This document shows, one piece after another, positions 9,320 to 17,529 of a DNA stretch of 64,000 bases (its first letter is position 1; each line of letters begins with the position of its first letter). Under the pieces are notes generated by a model that did not search any database, had not been told where the DNA came from, and saw only the letters and a program-made list of their open reading frames with translations. This DNA is from Oscillospiraceae bacterium. Its GTDB lineage: Bacteria; Bacillota; Clostridia; Oscillospirales; Oscillospiraceae. A program made the translations under genes and the position numbers. The stretch covers positions 107,773 through 171,772 of the forward strand of contig JAFSUG010000023.1 in the NCBI GenBank assembly GCA_017445385.1, read 5' to 3'.

Positions 9320-10752
9320 AGCGGATACTTGCGCTGCTGATTGCGCTGATGCTTCTGTGCGGCTGCGGTGCGCAGCAAACGCAGGAGCCGGAAACGATTG
9401 CGCCCGAAACTGCGGAGAAAACGGAGCAAATTGCCGTTACCATCCCGGTTGAGGAAGACGAAGGCTACGATCCGTATCGCTGCATGAGCGTGTTTAACCG
9501 GATGGCGCTGGAGTGGGTTTATGAGCCGCTCTTTGCCGTTACGCCGGCAGGAGAAGCGATCCCCGTCCTTGCCGAAAGCTGGTCCGTTTCCGAGGATGGA
9601 CTTACAACAGCCGTTACGATCCGTTCCGGCATCCGCCTGCACAGCGGCGCGGTTTTGACCGCCGAGGACGTTGTGCGGTCGGTTCGCCGCGCAATGAACG
9701 GAAGCTTTTACAGCGGCCGCTTCCGCCTGCTTTCGGATATGACTGCCGAGGGAAATACCGTTTTGTTCCAAACGGAGCAGGCGTATGAATGCTTCCCGCT
9801 GCTTTTGGATATTCCGATCTCCGGCGAGATCGCTGAGGGCGAAACGGAAAACGGCACCGGCGCATATCGGATGCAGGGAGGGCGCCTCGTTCGCTTTGAA
9901 GATTGGCGCGGCGCGGATTCGCTGCCCGATGCGATTGGGCTTTCGCCCGTGCAGTCGCCGCAGCAGCTGCGCGACCGTTTCCAGTATGGCGCGGTCACGC
10001 TCGCCATGCAGGACCCGAACGGCGATCAGCCGCTTTGGTTTGCAGGCGATTTTGAAGCGTGGGACGTTCCGACGTCCACGCTGCAGTTTCTCGGCTTCAA
10101 CCTGCAAGGCGGCGCTTTTTCAAACGGCGGTGTTCGCGCTGCCGTTACCTACGCAATCGACCGCAGCGCAATCGTCGCCGAGGACATGGGCGGCTACGGC
10201 GTCCCAACTGTTTTAACCGCAAGACCGGGTACGCCGTGGTATGATGCGTCGCTTGCCGATACGGTCAGCTATGATCCGAGCCGCCTTAAGGAAGCTGCGC
10301 CCTCCGGCGCGCAGGCGGTTATGATCGTATGCAGCGAAAGCGCGCAGCGCGTTGCCTCGGCAAATCGAATCGCCGAAGCGCTCACAGCCTGCGGCGTTTC
10401 CGTAACGGTGCGTCCGCTTTCAAAAGCGGATTACGGCGAGGCGCTTTCGGCAGGCGCATTTGACCTCTATTATGGCGAAATTCGCCTTTCGCCGGACCTG
10501 GACCTTGCGCCGATCCTGCGGAGCGGCTACGGCGGCATCAGCGCCTACAGCGCGCTTTCCGACCTCTGCGATGCGGCGCGCGCAAACAGCGGAAACGCTT
10601 ACGACCTGCAAAAAACGATCTTAACGGACGGCATTCTCTGCCCGATCGCCTATAAAACCGCGGCGGTCTACGGCAAACGCGGCTTACCGATTACCGTTAC
10701 GCCGCATCTGAACGGATGGCTGTTTGAAAACCCGATGGAGGAGAACCAATGA
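9316..10752 (+). CDS. Extracellular solute-binding lipoprotein (ABC family 5 type)
   Basis: 478-aa protein with a lipoprotein signal (hydrophobic residues 4-14, then LCGC with C17 as the likely lipidated cysteine). The body resembles the peptide/nickel-binding SBP_bac_5 family: [25 protein letters not shown], and a typical middle segment IDRSAIV. It should sit on the outer face of the membrane and bind peptides or a similar ligand. No permease or ATPase gene accompanies it, and it is translationally coupled to secA upstream and prfC downstream (4-nt overlap each). The ligand is unknown. Confidence 0.75.
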   Translation: MKRILALLIALMLLCGCGAQQTQEPETIAPETAEKTEQIAVTIPVEEDEGYDPYRCMSVFNRMALEWVYEPLFAVTPAGEAIPVLAESWSVSEDGLTTAVTIRSGIRLHSGAVLTAEDVVRSVRRAMNGSFYSGRFRLLSDMTAEGNTVLFQTEQAYECFPLLLDIPISGEIAEGETENGTGAYRMQGGRLVRFEDWRGADSLPDAIGLSPVQSPQQLRDRFQYGAVTLAMQDPNGDQPLWFAGDFEAWDVPTSTLQFLGFNLQGGAFSNGGVRAAVTYAIDRSAIVAEDMGGYGVPTVLTARPGTPWYDASLADTVSYDPSRLKEAAPSGAQAVMIVCSESAQRVASANRIAEALTACGVSVTVRPLSKADYGEALSAGAFDLYYGEIRLSPDLDLAPILRSGYGGISAYSALSDLCDAARANSGNAYDLQKTILTDGILCPIAYKTAAVYGKRGLPITVTPHLNGWLFENPMEENQ

Positions 10753-12332
10753 CCCTGCAAGAAGAAATTTCACGCCGGAGAACGTTTGCAATCATATCGC
10801 ACCCGGACGCCGGTAAAACAACGCTGACGGAAAAATTCCTGCTCTATGGCGGCGCAATCGCCCAGGCAGGCGCGGTCAAGGGCAAGAAAAACAGCCGCGC
10901 CGCCGTGTCGGACTGGATGGAGATCGAAAAGCAGCGCGGCATTTCGGTCACCTCGTCCGTTATGCAGTTCCAGTACGGCGGCTTTTGCATCAATATCCTT
11001 GATACGCCGGGGCATCAGGACTTTTCCGAGGATACCTACCGCACGCTTATGGCGGCGGATTCGGCGGTCATGGTTATCGACGGCAGCAAGGGCGTTGAAG
11101 CGCAGACGCGCAAGCTCTTCAAGGTCTGCGCCATGCGCCATATCCCCATTTTCACGTTCGTCAACAAGATGGACCGCGATGCGAAAGACCCGTTCGACCT
11201 GCTCGATGAGCTCGAGCGCGAGCTCGGCATCGATACCTATGCGATGAACTGGCCCATCGGCTCCGGCAAGGAGTTTCAGGGCGTTTACGATCGGGAGCAT
11301 CAGCAGATCCTGTTCTTTTCCGGCGTTTCCGGCAAAAACCGCGCCGATAAGCTGGAGGTTTCGCCCGATGATCCGCAGGTTGACGCGATCCTCGGCGAGA
11401 GCAAGGCAAATCAGCTGCGCGACGACGTTGAGCTGCTCGGCGCAGGGCGCGAATTTGATATGAAAGCCGTCCGCGGCGGAACGCTCAGCCCCGTGTTCTT
11501 CGGCTCTGCGCTTACGAATTTCGGCGTAGAACCGTTCTTGGAGGAGTTCCTCCGCATGACAACCTCGCCGCTGCCGCGTGAGGCGGACTGCGGCGTGATC
11601 GATACGTTCTCGCCCGATTTCTCCGCTTTCGTGTTCAAGATCCAGGCGAACATGAATAAGGCGCATCGTGACCGCCTTGCTTTCATGCGCATCTGCTCCG
11701 GCAAGTTTGAGCGCGATGCGGAAGTGTTCCATGTTCAGGGCAATAAAAAAATGCGCCTGAGCCAGCCGCAGCAGCTGATGGCGCAGGAGCGCGAGATCGT
11801 TTCCGAGGCGTATGCCGGCGATATCATCGGCGTTTTCGATCCGGGCATATTCTCAATCGGCGATACCGTTTCCGTACCCGGAAAGGTCTTCCGCTTTGCG
11901 AAAATCCCAACCTTCGCGCCGGAGCATTTCTGCCGCGTCAGTCCCAAAGATACGATGAAGCGCAAGCAGTTTATCAAGGGCACCGAGCAGATCGCGCAGG
12001 AAGGCGCAATTCAGATTTTCAAAGTGCCCAATACCGGCATGGAGGAAGTTATCGTCGGCGTTGTGGGTACGCTGCAGCTCGATGTTTTCCGCTATCGGAT
12101 GGACAGCGAATACGGCGTGGAGCTTCGCATGGAGAACCTGCCGTATGAAACGCTGCGGTTTATCACGGCTTCGCCCGTTTCGGACCTGAAGGAGCTGAAC
12201 CTCTCGTCCGATGCCGAGCTGCTTGAGGATTACCGCGGCCACAGCCTGCTTGTTTTCGCAAGCCAGTGGTCGATCGATTTCATCAAAAAACGCAACCCCG
12301 GCTTGGAGCTTTCCGAAACGCTTCAAGCTTGA
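10749..12332 (+). CDS. prfC: Peptide chain release factor 3
   Basis: Translational GTPase that removes RF1/RF2 from the ribosome after peptide release. The 527-aa length is normal for RF3. GTPase motifs: G1 SHPDAGKTT (residues 17-25), G3 DTPGHQDF and G4 NKMDRD. The RF3-specific segments GAVKGKKNSRAAVSDWMEIE and QRGISVTSSVMQF near residues 38-72 distinguish it from EF-G and TypA. It overlaps the upstream lipoprotein gene by 4 nt and is the last gene of the secA unit. Confidence 0.96.
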   Translation: MTLQEEISRRRTFAIISHPDAGKTTLTEKFLLYGGAIAQAGAVKGKKNSRAAVSDWMEIEKQRGISVTSSVMQFQYGGFCINILDTPGHQDFSEDTYRTLMAADSAVMVIDGSKGVEAQTRKLFKVCAMRHIPIFTFVNKMDRDAKDPFDLLDELERELGIDTYAMNWPIGSGKEFQGVYDREHQQILFFSGVSGKNRADKLEVSPDDPQVDAILGESKANQLRDDVELLGAGREFDMKAVRGGTLSPVFFGSALTNFGVEPFLEEFLRMTTSPLPREADCGVIDTFSPDFSAFVFKIQANMNKAHRDRLAFMRICSGKFERDAEVFHVQGNKKMRLSQPQQLMAQEREIVSEAYAGDIIGVFDPGIFSIGDTVSVPGKVFRFAKIPTFAPEHFCRVSPKDTMKRKQFIKGTEQIAQEGAIQIFKVPNTGMEEVIVGVVGTLQLDVFRYRMDSEYGVELRMENLPYETLRFITASPVSDLKELNLSSDAELLEDYRGHSLLVFASQWSIDFIKKRNPGLELSETLQA

Positions 12333-12357
12333 CGCGCCTTTCCCATCGTGATACAAT
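12329..12357 (+). promoter_or_regulatory. Promoter of tRNA-Leu(UAA)
   Basis: TTGACG (12329-12334) and TACAAT (12352-12357) with 17-bp spacing. The -35 box overlaps the last codon of prfC. Confidence 0.6.
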
Positions 12358-12407
12358 AACGGCGCATTTTCCGAAATGCGCGATAGCGAGGCGATTTGCC
12401 TCCCTAT

Positions 12408-12493
12408 GCCGGTGTGGTGGAATGGTAGACACCAGGGACTTAAAATCCCTTGGCAGCAATGCCGTGCCGGTTCGAGTCCGGCCACCGGCACCA
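12408..12493 (+). tRNA. tRNA-Leu (anticodon UAA)
   Basis: Acceptor stem GCCGGTG/CACCGGC closes the cloverleaf, with an encoded CCA end. The anticodon stem-loop AGGGA-CTTAAAA-TCCCT gives UAA. A long variable arm (TGGCAGCAATGCC) marks a class II tRNA, and the T-arm contains GGTTCGAGTCC. Confidence 0.95.
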
Positions 12494-12500
12494 AGCCAAC

Positions 12501-12545
12501 AAAATCCGAACCAGATCTTCCCTATGGGAGACGGGTTCGGATTTT
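12501..12545 (+). terminator. Terminator-like hairpin after tRNA-Leu
   Basis: AAAATCCGAACC pairs with GGTTCGGATTTT, and an inner CTCCC-like helix is closed by CTATGGGAG. From here to 12683 I see no gene; short frames crossing this area are tRNA artefacts. Confidence 0.6.
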
Positions 12546-12683
12546 GCGTTTTCTACAGGAATCAGTATTTCTCCAATGGTGTACTGCGCCGTCCAGAATC
12601 CAAGCCGAGAGGGCCGAGAAAGAAGAAAACTAATTGATACGGACATTTCTCAGACTCAAACAGGCGTTTCCCAAATTATTTAA

Positions 12684-13037
12684 TCTGTCGGCAAGGTGTT
12701 CGTTTCCACCGGCTGCAAGCGCAACTATACGATGCGCTCCGTGTTCTACGGCACGAAGGGTACGATCATCTGCGATAACAAGTCCGAGCATTTTGATCTG
12801 TTCCTGATGGATGAAAACGATCATAAGGTGGAAACGGTTCCGCAGGAGATTCCGGTTGAGGTTGCAAACCACAACGCCGTGGGCGAATTCAAGTGCTTTG
12901 CCGATGCGGTACTCTCCGGCGCGGACGTGCCGACGGACGCGGTTGCCGGCGCAAAGACGATCGCGGTTTGCATGGCGATTGTTGAATCGGCAAAGAAAAT
13001 GGAGCCCGTGAAGCCGGACTACGATTTCTCGGTGTAA
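12684..13037 (+). pseudogene. 5'-truncated Gfo/Idh/MocA oxidoreductase (C-terminal remnant)
   Basis: The frame opens after a stop at 12681-12683 and encodes about 117 residues resembling only the C-terminal end of a Gfo/Idh/MocA-family sugar dehydrogenase: VFVSTGCKRNYTMR, FYGTKGTIICDN, then VGEFKCFADAVLSG and GAKTIAVCMAIVESA. The ~220-residue NAD-binding half is missing and is not found in the 190 nt back to tRNA-Leu. The only possible start is an internal GTG (12696) without a ribosome-binding site. I read it as a deletion remnant of a sugar-metabolism operon that continues into the next gene. Confidence 0.7.
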
Positions 13038-13040
13038 AAA

Positions 13041-13670
13041 ATGGGCAAGACGATTTCGTTTCTGCAGTGCAACGTCCGTGAGGGTGAGCTGCTGTTTGAA
13101 GACCGCTTCGAGTCTTCCGATCTTTCGGAAAACTGGGAGGCGGCAAACGGGGAGTGGATCTCCGGCGGCGGCAAGCTGATCGGCCGCTTCCGCGGCGACG
13201 ATGCCAGCCTGCTCTATTCGCGCCGCCAATTCCCCGGCGACATCATCCTGGAGTTTACCGGGAAGATGCTCGCGCCGTGCGATAACGACCTCAACTTCTT
13301 CTTCCGCGCCGACGGCTGGAACGATGAAGATACGGGCCGCATCACCGGCTACGTGGGCGGTCTCAACGGCTGGTGGACGAAGCGCGCAGGTCTTGAGCGC
13401 TACCCCGGCCCGACGATCCGCGCGCTCTGCGATTTTGAAGCCGAGCCGGAGCGTGATTATCACATCCGCGCCGGCATCGCGGGCGATACGGTGTTCTTGG
13501 AGGTTGACGGCAAGCTCCTGCTGACGATGACCGATCCCAATCCCATCTGCGCGCCGGATTGCGCGCGGCTCGGCATGGGCGTGTACTGCTCGCAGATCGA
13601 ATTCCGCGATTTCCGCGTTTATCGCGCGATCGCCCAGCCGGTTGCGCGCGGCTATACGGCGCAATTCTGA
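13041..13670 (+). CDS. DUF1961/YesU-like protein
   Basis: 209-aa protein without signal peptide or membrane segment. The composition suggests a beta-sandwich (LamG/concanavalin-like): LLFEDRFESSDLSENWEAANG at the start, FFRADGWNDEDTGRITGYV and GGLNGWWTKRAGLERYPGP in the middle, and VFLEVDGKLLLTMTDPNP followed by LGMGVYCSQIEFRDFRVYR at the end. This pattern matches the DUF1961/YesU group often found in pectin or other glycan-use loci. It starts 3 nt after the truncated dehydrogenase gene and may have been co-transcribed with it. Function unknown; it may now be poorly expressed because the upstream part of its operon is missing. Confidence 0.6.
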   Translation: MGKTISFLQCNVREGELLFEDRFESSDLSENWEAANGEWISGGGKLIGRFRGDDASLLYSRRQFPGDIILEFTGKMLAPCDNDLNFFFRADGWNDEDTGRITGYVGGLNGWWTKRAGLERYPGPTIRALCDFEAEPERDYHIRAGIAGDTVFLEVDGKLLLTMTDPNPICAPDCARLGMGVYCSQIEFRDFRVYRAIAQPVARGYTAQF

Positions 13671-13681
13671 ACGCTGCTCAA

Positions 13682-13740
13682 TTGACAGATTCGACGCATT
13701 ATGCTATTCTCTACGTATATCTATAAATTAGTTTTAGAGA
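13682..13740 (+). promoter_or_regulatory. Promoter and possible operator of the ROK regulator
   Basis: TTGACA (13682-13687), 17-bp spacer, TATTCT (13705-13710). A 6-bp inverted repeat, TCTCTA (13708-13713) with TAGAGA (13735-13740), overlaps the -10 region and could be an autoregulatory operator; this part is inference. Confidence 0.55.
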
Positions 13741-13756
13741 AACGGTGTGAAGAATC

Positions 13757-14950
13757 GTGCGATCAAACGAATCAATCAACGTCAAAGGCGTTCAGCGGCT
13801 TAACCGCCTGTGCGTCGTCAATCTGATCCGGAAAAACGGCAGCGCTGTGCGCAGCGATATCGGGAAATACTCCGGCCTATCGCCTGCGGCAATCAGCGGC
13901 ATCGTAAGCTATCTGATGAATATCGGGCTCGTTGTGGAGTCCGGCGTGGAGAACGTTGAGCGCACGGGGCGCAAGGGCGTGATTCTGCGCTTTTGCAGCA
14001 GCCGCTATACGATACTGACCGCCGGCTGCGATAACGACGAACTGCTTCGCGTCAGCCTTACGGATCTGTCCGGCGAAGTGATTGCGCAAAAGGAATGCCG
14101 CATTGCCGGCATGGACGGCGAATCAATCACAGCGCAGCTTTGCGCAAACGCGGAGGCGCTTTTGCGTCTTCCGGAAGCGCAGCGCGTGATTGCAATCGGG
14201 CTGTCCGTTTCGGGCATGGTGCTCGATCACGGCGAAAACGTGCTCTCCGCGGCAGTGCCGTGGAATCTGCCTGCAATCCGTTCGCGGCTGAAAAAACTGC
14301 GCGACGTGCCGGTGCTTGTTTCCAACAGCACCTTTACCAAGGCAAACTGGCTTTGCCGCGGCAGTATGAACGAAGAAAAAGGACTGTCCGTGTTTGTGGA
14401 TCTGTCCGGCGGTATCGGCGCAGCCGTGCTGCAGGACGGCGCGCGTCTAAGCGCGGTTGCCGGCGAGATCGGTCAGACGATTGTTGCGAAGGGCGACCCC
14501 GAAGACGGCGAAAAGCGCGGCTGGCTTGAAACGATGTGCTCGCCGAAACGGCTTCTGCGCCTGTATCATGCGCGCAGCGGAAAAACGGTTTCGGATATGG
14601 CGTCGTTTTCCGCGCTGCTGGCGCAGGGCGACAGCGCCGCAAGCGAGGCGCTGGAGGAATGCGCCGAGTATCTCGGCTGCGGACTTGCCAATCTCGTTGC
14701 GCTGTTTGATCCGCAGAAAATGATGATCAACGCGTTTGACTACGCGGATTGCCCGCAGATGGTAGCGCGCGCGCTGGAGGTTATGCGCAGCCGCCTTTAC
14801 CGCGGCATCGGCAAGAACCTGCACGTTGAGGTGCTTTGCTTCCGCGATCGGGACTTTGTTTCCGCAATGGCGCAGGAGCTTTGCGATTCGCTCTTTTCCG
14901 AACAGCTTCCCGTTGACGTATTCGCGCTGATGGACGAAATCGCACAGTGA
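13757..14950 (+). CDS. ROK family transcriptional regulator
   Basis: 397-aa protein with an N-terminal winged helix-turn-helix (about residues 12-65, GKYSGLSPAAISGIVSYLM) fused to a ROK sugar-kinase-like domain (FVDLSGGIGAAVLQDG, GEIGQTIV). The usual ROK zinc motif CxCGxxGC is not present; the equivalent stretch reads GDPEDGEKRGWLE, so metal binding there is probably lost. ROK repressors typically sense sugars or sugar phosphates and control nearby catabolic genes. Here the adjacent catabolic genes are a remnant plus a DUF1961 protein, so its targets may lie elsewhere. The start is GTG. Confidence 0.85.
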   Translation: MRSNESINVKGVQRLNRLCVVNLIRKNGSAVRSDIGKYSGLSPAAISGIVSYLMNIGLVVESGVENVERTGRKGVILRFCSSRYTILTAGCDNDELLRVSLTDLSGEVIAQKECRIAGMDGESITAQLCANAEALLRLPEAQRVIAIGLSVSGMVLDHGENVLSAAVPWNLPAIRSRLKKLRDVPVLVSNSTFTKANWLCRGSMNEEKGLSVFVDLSGGIGAAVLQDGARLSAVAGEIGQTIVAKGDPEDGEKRGWLETMCSPKRLLRLYHARSGKTVSDMASFSALLAQGDSAASEALEECAEYLGCGLANLVALFDPQKMMINAFDYADCPQMVARALEVMRSRLYRGIGKNLHVEVLCFRDRDFVSAMAQELCDSLFSEQLPVDVFALMDEIAQ

Positions 14951-14958
14951 ATTTAACA

Positions 14959-14994
14959 AAAAAAGACGACCATTGTTACAATGGTCGTCTTTTT
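14959..14994. terminator. Bidirectional terminator
   Basis: AAAAGACGACCATTG and CAATGGTCGTCTTTTT form a long perfect stem between the convergent ROK gene and the SLH protein gene. Confidence 0.9.
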
Positions 14995-14995
14995 A

Positions 14996-17083
14996 CTACA
15001 GACTTCTTAAAAGCCAGATGATCTTGCTGATCTGCGCTCTTGTGAGGATGCCGCCGGGCTGGAAGGTCGTCGCCGTCATGCCGCCCACAACGCCTGCCTT
15101 ATTCAGCGCGAGAACGGAAGCATCGGACGTATCCGTAAAGGGATTGCTTGATGGCTGCTCGGTGAGGTTCTTCGCTTTCGCCGCGATCTGGCAGAACGCA
15201 AGACGCGAAACCGCGCCGTCAAGATTGACGTCGTTTGCGAGCCAGCCGTTATTCTTTGCGAACGTCAGGTAGCCGCTTGCCCAATGCGCGCCGGTCTTTG
15301 CCTGTTCGGGGTTGCCGAGTGCGCAGACGATCAGCTTCAGCGCCTGACCGTAAGTCAGATTGCCGCTGGGAACGAAGGTGGTTACCGTCATGCCGCTCAC
15401 CGTGCCGTCGGTGTAGAGGTCTTTTACGTAGGTATAGAACCAGTCGTTCGATTTCACGTCCGTGAACGGAAGCGTGACAGCCTTGCTGATATCGTCATAG
15501 GCGAGCGTGGGACGGATCGTGAAATAGAAATTCGATTTGATGCTCTTTGTCAGCTGCGTTTCGCTTACGCTTTTCAGCTTGCCCTTTTCGATCATCACGA
15601 GATCATCGCCCGTGCAAACGTAAACGGTGGGGTTTTTATCCTTGTAGTTCGTTGCGGCAATGAAAATATCGCCCGCTTCAAAGTAGCTGCGCCGCAGTTC
15701 CATCGCGCGCTTTTCGCCGTCGAGCTGCTCCTGGAAGATGATCGCGCGGCCGCCGTAGAAGTTTCCGGGTACGCATTGGTTCCAGCTCGTTATGTCGCTG
15801 CTGCGGTAGTAAGCGTTCGAACCGACGCTTTTGATGATGGGGGAGAGTACCGATTCCGTATCGGTCATGCCAAGGTCGATGCCGAGCGCCTGCTTATAAA
15901 CGGCGTTTGCAAACTGCACGCCCGTGGGATTCTGCGCCAGCACGGCTGCGCTCCAGCTTTCGGTATCGGAGAGCTTTTCCGCATTCGCGCCCTTGCCGCG
16001 CACAACGTTTTCCAGCGTGTTCGAGGGGATGCCGTCCACCGATCCGCCGCCGGCTACGATGGTCGCGCCGCGCGGCGCGGTAACGGTTACGGTGTAAGAA
16101 ACCGCCTTCGTCTGCCCTGCCGGGATCGTTACGCTCCAACGGAGCTCGCTGCCGGAAACGGCTGCTTCCGGGGCTTCTTTCAGCGCTGTTCCGTTCGGTA
16201 CGGTTTCCGTAACGGGCAGCGTATAGGATGATTTCGAATGGTTTTCAATGGAGATCGTATAAGTTAAATCGCTTCCTGTTTCCGGCGAGCCGTAGTAGCC
16301 GCAGGAGGCTGTGCGGTTGATCGCAAGCATGGGGTGTGCCATGCGCGCTTTCGCCGCAGGGGTGATCTCGCAGTCTGCCGCGTCTGCCTGCAGCGGACGG
16401 AGCAGAGCAAAGCTCGTAACGGCGCTTCTCTTCAGCGCCTCTTCGGACATCAGCGTTTCTGTGGCAGTGTCGATGCGGATCGAGCCGTCCTTTTCAATCG
16501 GATCATAGCCAATATCCATATCGTACTTTGCGGCTTCGCCGGCGGCTGTAGAGTGGATCAAATCGCCTTTGCCATCGCCGGTAACGTCGCCGGCGTAAAT
16601 CATGGCGTGGCCGGTGCCGTCATCCCTCCGGGTCACGAAAATATCGCCCGGTTTCGCGAAGGATTGCAGCGTTTTGATCGCCGCGTCCCGGTCGCCTTCG
16701 CCATCGTACCGCATAACGACCAGGGATTCCGGCGCCTTGATCAGATAGCCGGTTGCGGTTTTTGCCCAGTCGCCCATCAGCTCATAGCCGAGCGCGTTCC
16801 AGTAAACCGTAAAGCAGAACGAGGAGCAAACGGTATAAACGTTATGCTCCGGCGTTGCATCCTCGGGCGTTGCGAAATGGTGGTTTCGCAGGTTGCCGCC
16901 GCGCGAGATATCGCGCGAAGTCAGCGCCGCCGAATCATACTGCATTGCGGGATCTTTCAGATAAAAGGCAAGCGCCGTCTGCACAACGGCCTGCGCTTTT
17001 TCATCGGTGCTTGCCGCCGATGCCATCGGCAGGCAGGAAAGCAGAAAAATTGCCGAAAGCAGGATCGCTATTGCTTTTTTCAT
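14996..17083 (-). CDS. Secreted NlpC/P60-like protein with SLH domains
   Basis: 695-aa protein with a signal peptide (MKKAIAILLSAIFLLSC, cleavage near ASA-AS at 23-25). Residues ~80-215 resemble an NlpC/P60 papain-like domain (VCSSFC with C86, GHAMIYAG with H159, then H177). Residues ~265-350 form a DUF11-like beta domain (GSDLTYTISIENHSKSSYTL). A second papain-like region at ~375-545 has CVPGNFYGG and DIFIAATN but no clear nucleophile/His pair. Three SLH domains end the protein (FTDVKSNDWFYTYVKDLY, AHWASGYLTFAKNNGWL, FTDTSDASVLALNKAGVV), predicting attachment to cell-wall polymer. A role in wall turnover is likely but unproven. Confidence 0.75.
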   Translation of the reverse strand: MKKAIAILLSAIFLLSCLPMASAASTDEKAQAVVQTALAFYLKDPAMQYDSAALTSRDISRGGNLRNHHFATPEDATPEHNVYTVCSSFCFTVYWNALGYELMGDWAKTATGYLIKAPESLVVMRYDGEGDRDAAIKTLQSFAKPGDIFVTRRDDGTGHAMIYAGDVTGDGKGDLIHSTAAGEAAKYDMDIGYDPIEKDGSIRIDTATETLMSEEALKRSAVTSFALLRPLQADAADCEITPAAKARMAHPMLAINRTASCGYYGSPETGSDLTYTISIENHSKSSYTLPVTETVPNGTALKEAPEAAVSGSELRWSVTIPAGQTKAVSYTVTVTAPRGATIVAGGGSVDGIPSNTLENVVRGKGANAEKLSDTESWSAAVLAQNPTGVQFANAVYKQALGIDLGMTDTESVLSPIIKSVGSNAYYRSSDITSWNQCVPGNFYGGRAIIFQEQLDGEKRAMELRRSYFEAGDIFIAATNYKDKNPTVYVCTGDDLVMIEKGKLKSVSETQLTKSIKSNFYFTIRPTLAYDDISKAVTLPFTDVKSNDWFYTYVKDLYTDGTVSGMTVTTFVPSGNLTYGQALKLIVCALGNPEQAKTGAHWASGYLTFAKNNGWLANDVNLDGAVSRLAFCQIAAKAKNLTEQPSSNPFTDTSDASVLALNKAGVVGGMTATTFQPGGILTRAQISKIIWLLRSL

Positions 17084-17141
17084 CGAAATTCACCTCAAAA
17101 ACATTTTATCGCCGCAATAGAAAAAGTGCAAGAATCCACCG

Positions 17142-17169
17142 TTGATTTTCCGCGAAAACCGTGTATAAT
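17142..17169 (+). promoter_or_regulatory. Promoter of the hydR-like/hydEGF operon
   Basis: TTGATT (17142-17147), 16-bp spacer, TATAAT (17164-17169). The predicted start near 17176 leaves a leader of about 95 nt before the first gene. Confidence 0.65.
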
Positions 17170-17175
17170 AAAAGT

Positions 17176-17258
17176 AGTCTCCTGACACGAAGAGCAGAAT
17201 CTGGGTGAAAGGTGACGGCATCGTATTTTGCCGCACCGCTTCGGTGCGGTTATTTTTT
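17176..17258 (+). promoter_or_regulatory. Attenuator-like 5' leader of the TM1266-hydEGF operon
   Basis: The leader contains two mutually exclusive helices. The terminator is CCGCACCG (17231-17238), loop CTT, CGGTGCGG (17242-17249), then a T-rich run (TTATTTTTTT). The upstream segment GGTGACGGCA (17211-17220) can instead pair with TGCCGCACC (17229-17237) through nine pairs with one bulged A, which would remove the terminator's 5' arm. About 35 nt upstream (17176-17210) could form a sensor region. It matches no riboswitch class I can name, so the signal is unknown. Confidence 0.6.
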
Positions 17259-17271
17259 TGGAGGTAGCATT

Positions 17272-17529
17272 ATGGAATCCAGAGTTGCAGTCATTAGCAT
17301 TATCGTTGAGGATTGGACGGCGACCGAAGCCCTCAATGCGCTTTTGCATGAATACGGCAAATATATTATCGGCCGTATGGGTATCCCGTATCGCGCGCGC
17401 AATATCAATATCATTTCCGTAGCCATCGATGCGCCGCAGGATACGATTTCCGCGCTTTCCGGCAAGATCGGCGCGCTGCACGGCGTCAGCGCAAAGACGG
17501 CATATTCCGGCGTAACCGATGACAAATAA
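17272..17529 (+). CDS. TM1266-type iron-only hydrogenase system regulator
   Basis: 85-aa ACT/NikR-C-like ferredoxin-fold protein: VAVISIIVEDWTATEALNAL, then YGKYIIGRMGIPYR, then SVAIDAPQDTISALSGKIG. This is the pattern of the small TM1266 family, consistently found with [FeFe]-hydrogenase maturation genes and annotated as a putative regulator. It has no DNA-binding domain, so a ligand-binding role is as likely as direct transcription control. The start at 17272 follows GGAGGTAGC; an in-frame ATG at 17212 falls inside the attenuator stem and is not credible. The end overlaps hydE by 11 nt. Confidence 0.85.
   Translation: MESRVAVISIIVEDWTATEALNALLHEYGKYIIGRMGIPYRARNINIISVAIDAPQDTISALSGKIGALHGVSAKTAYSGVTDDK

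Noticed and set aside
12266..12646. Short frames on both strands across tRNA-Leu and its flank (for example peptides with [16 protein letters not shown] or WPDSNRH)
   Set aside because: Translations of the tRNA itself, a common annotation artefact; no start signals.
12684..14950. Genomic island or prophage at tRNA-Leu
   Set aside because: No integrase, phage gene or repeated tRNA 3' end is visible; only a deletion scar can be supported.
17212..17271. N-terminal extension of the TM1266-type regulator from an ATG-like start at 17212
   Set aside because: It would put the coding region through the attenuator stem; the ATG at 17272 has a strong GGAGG and matches family length.
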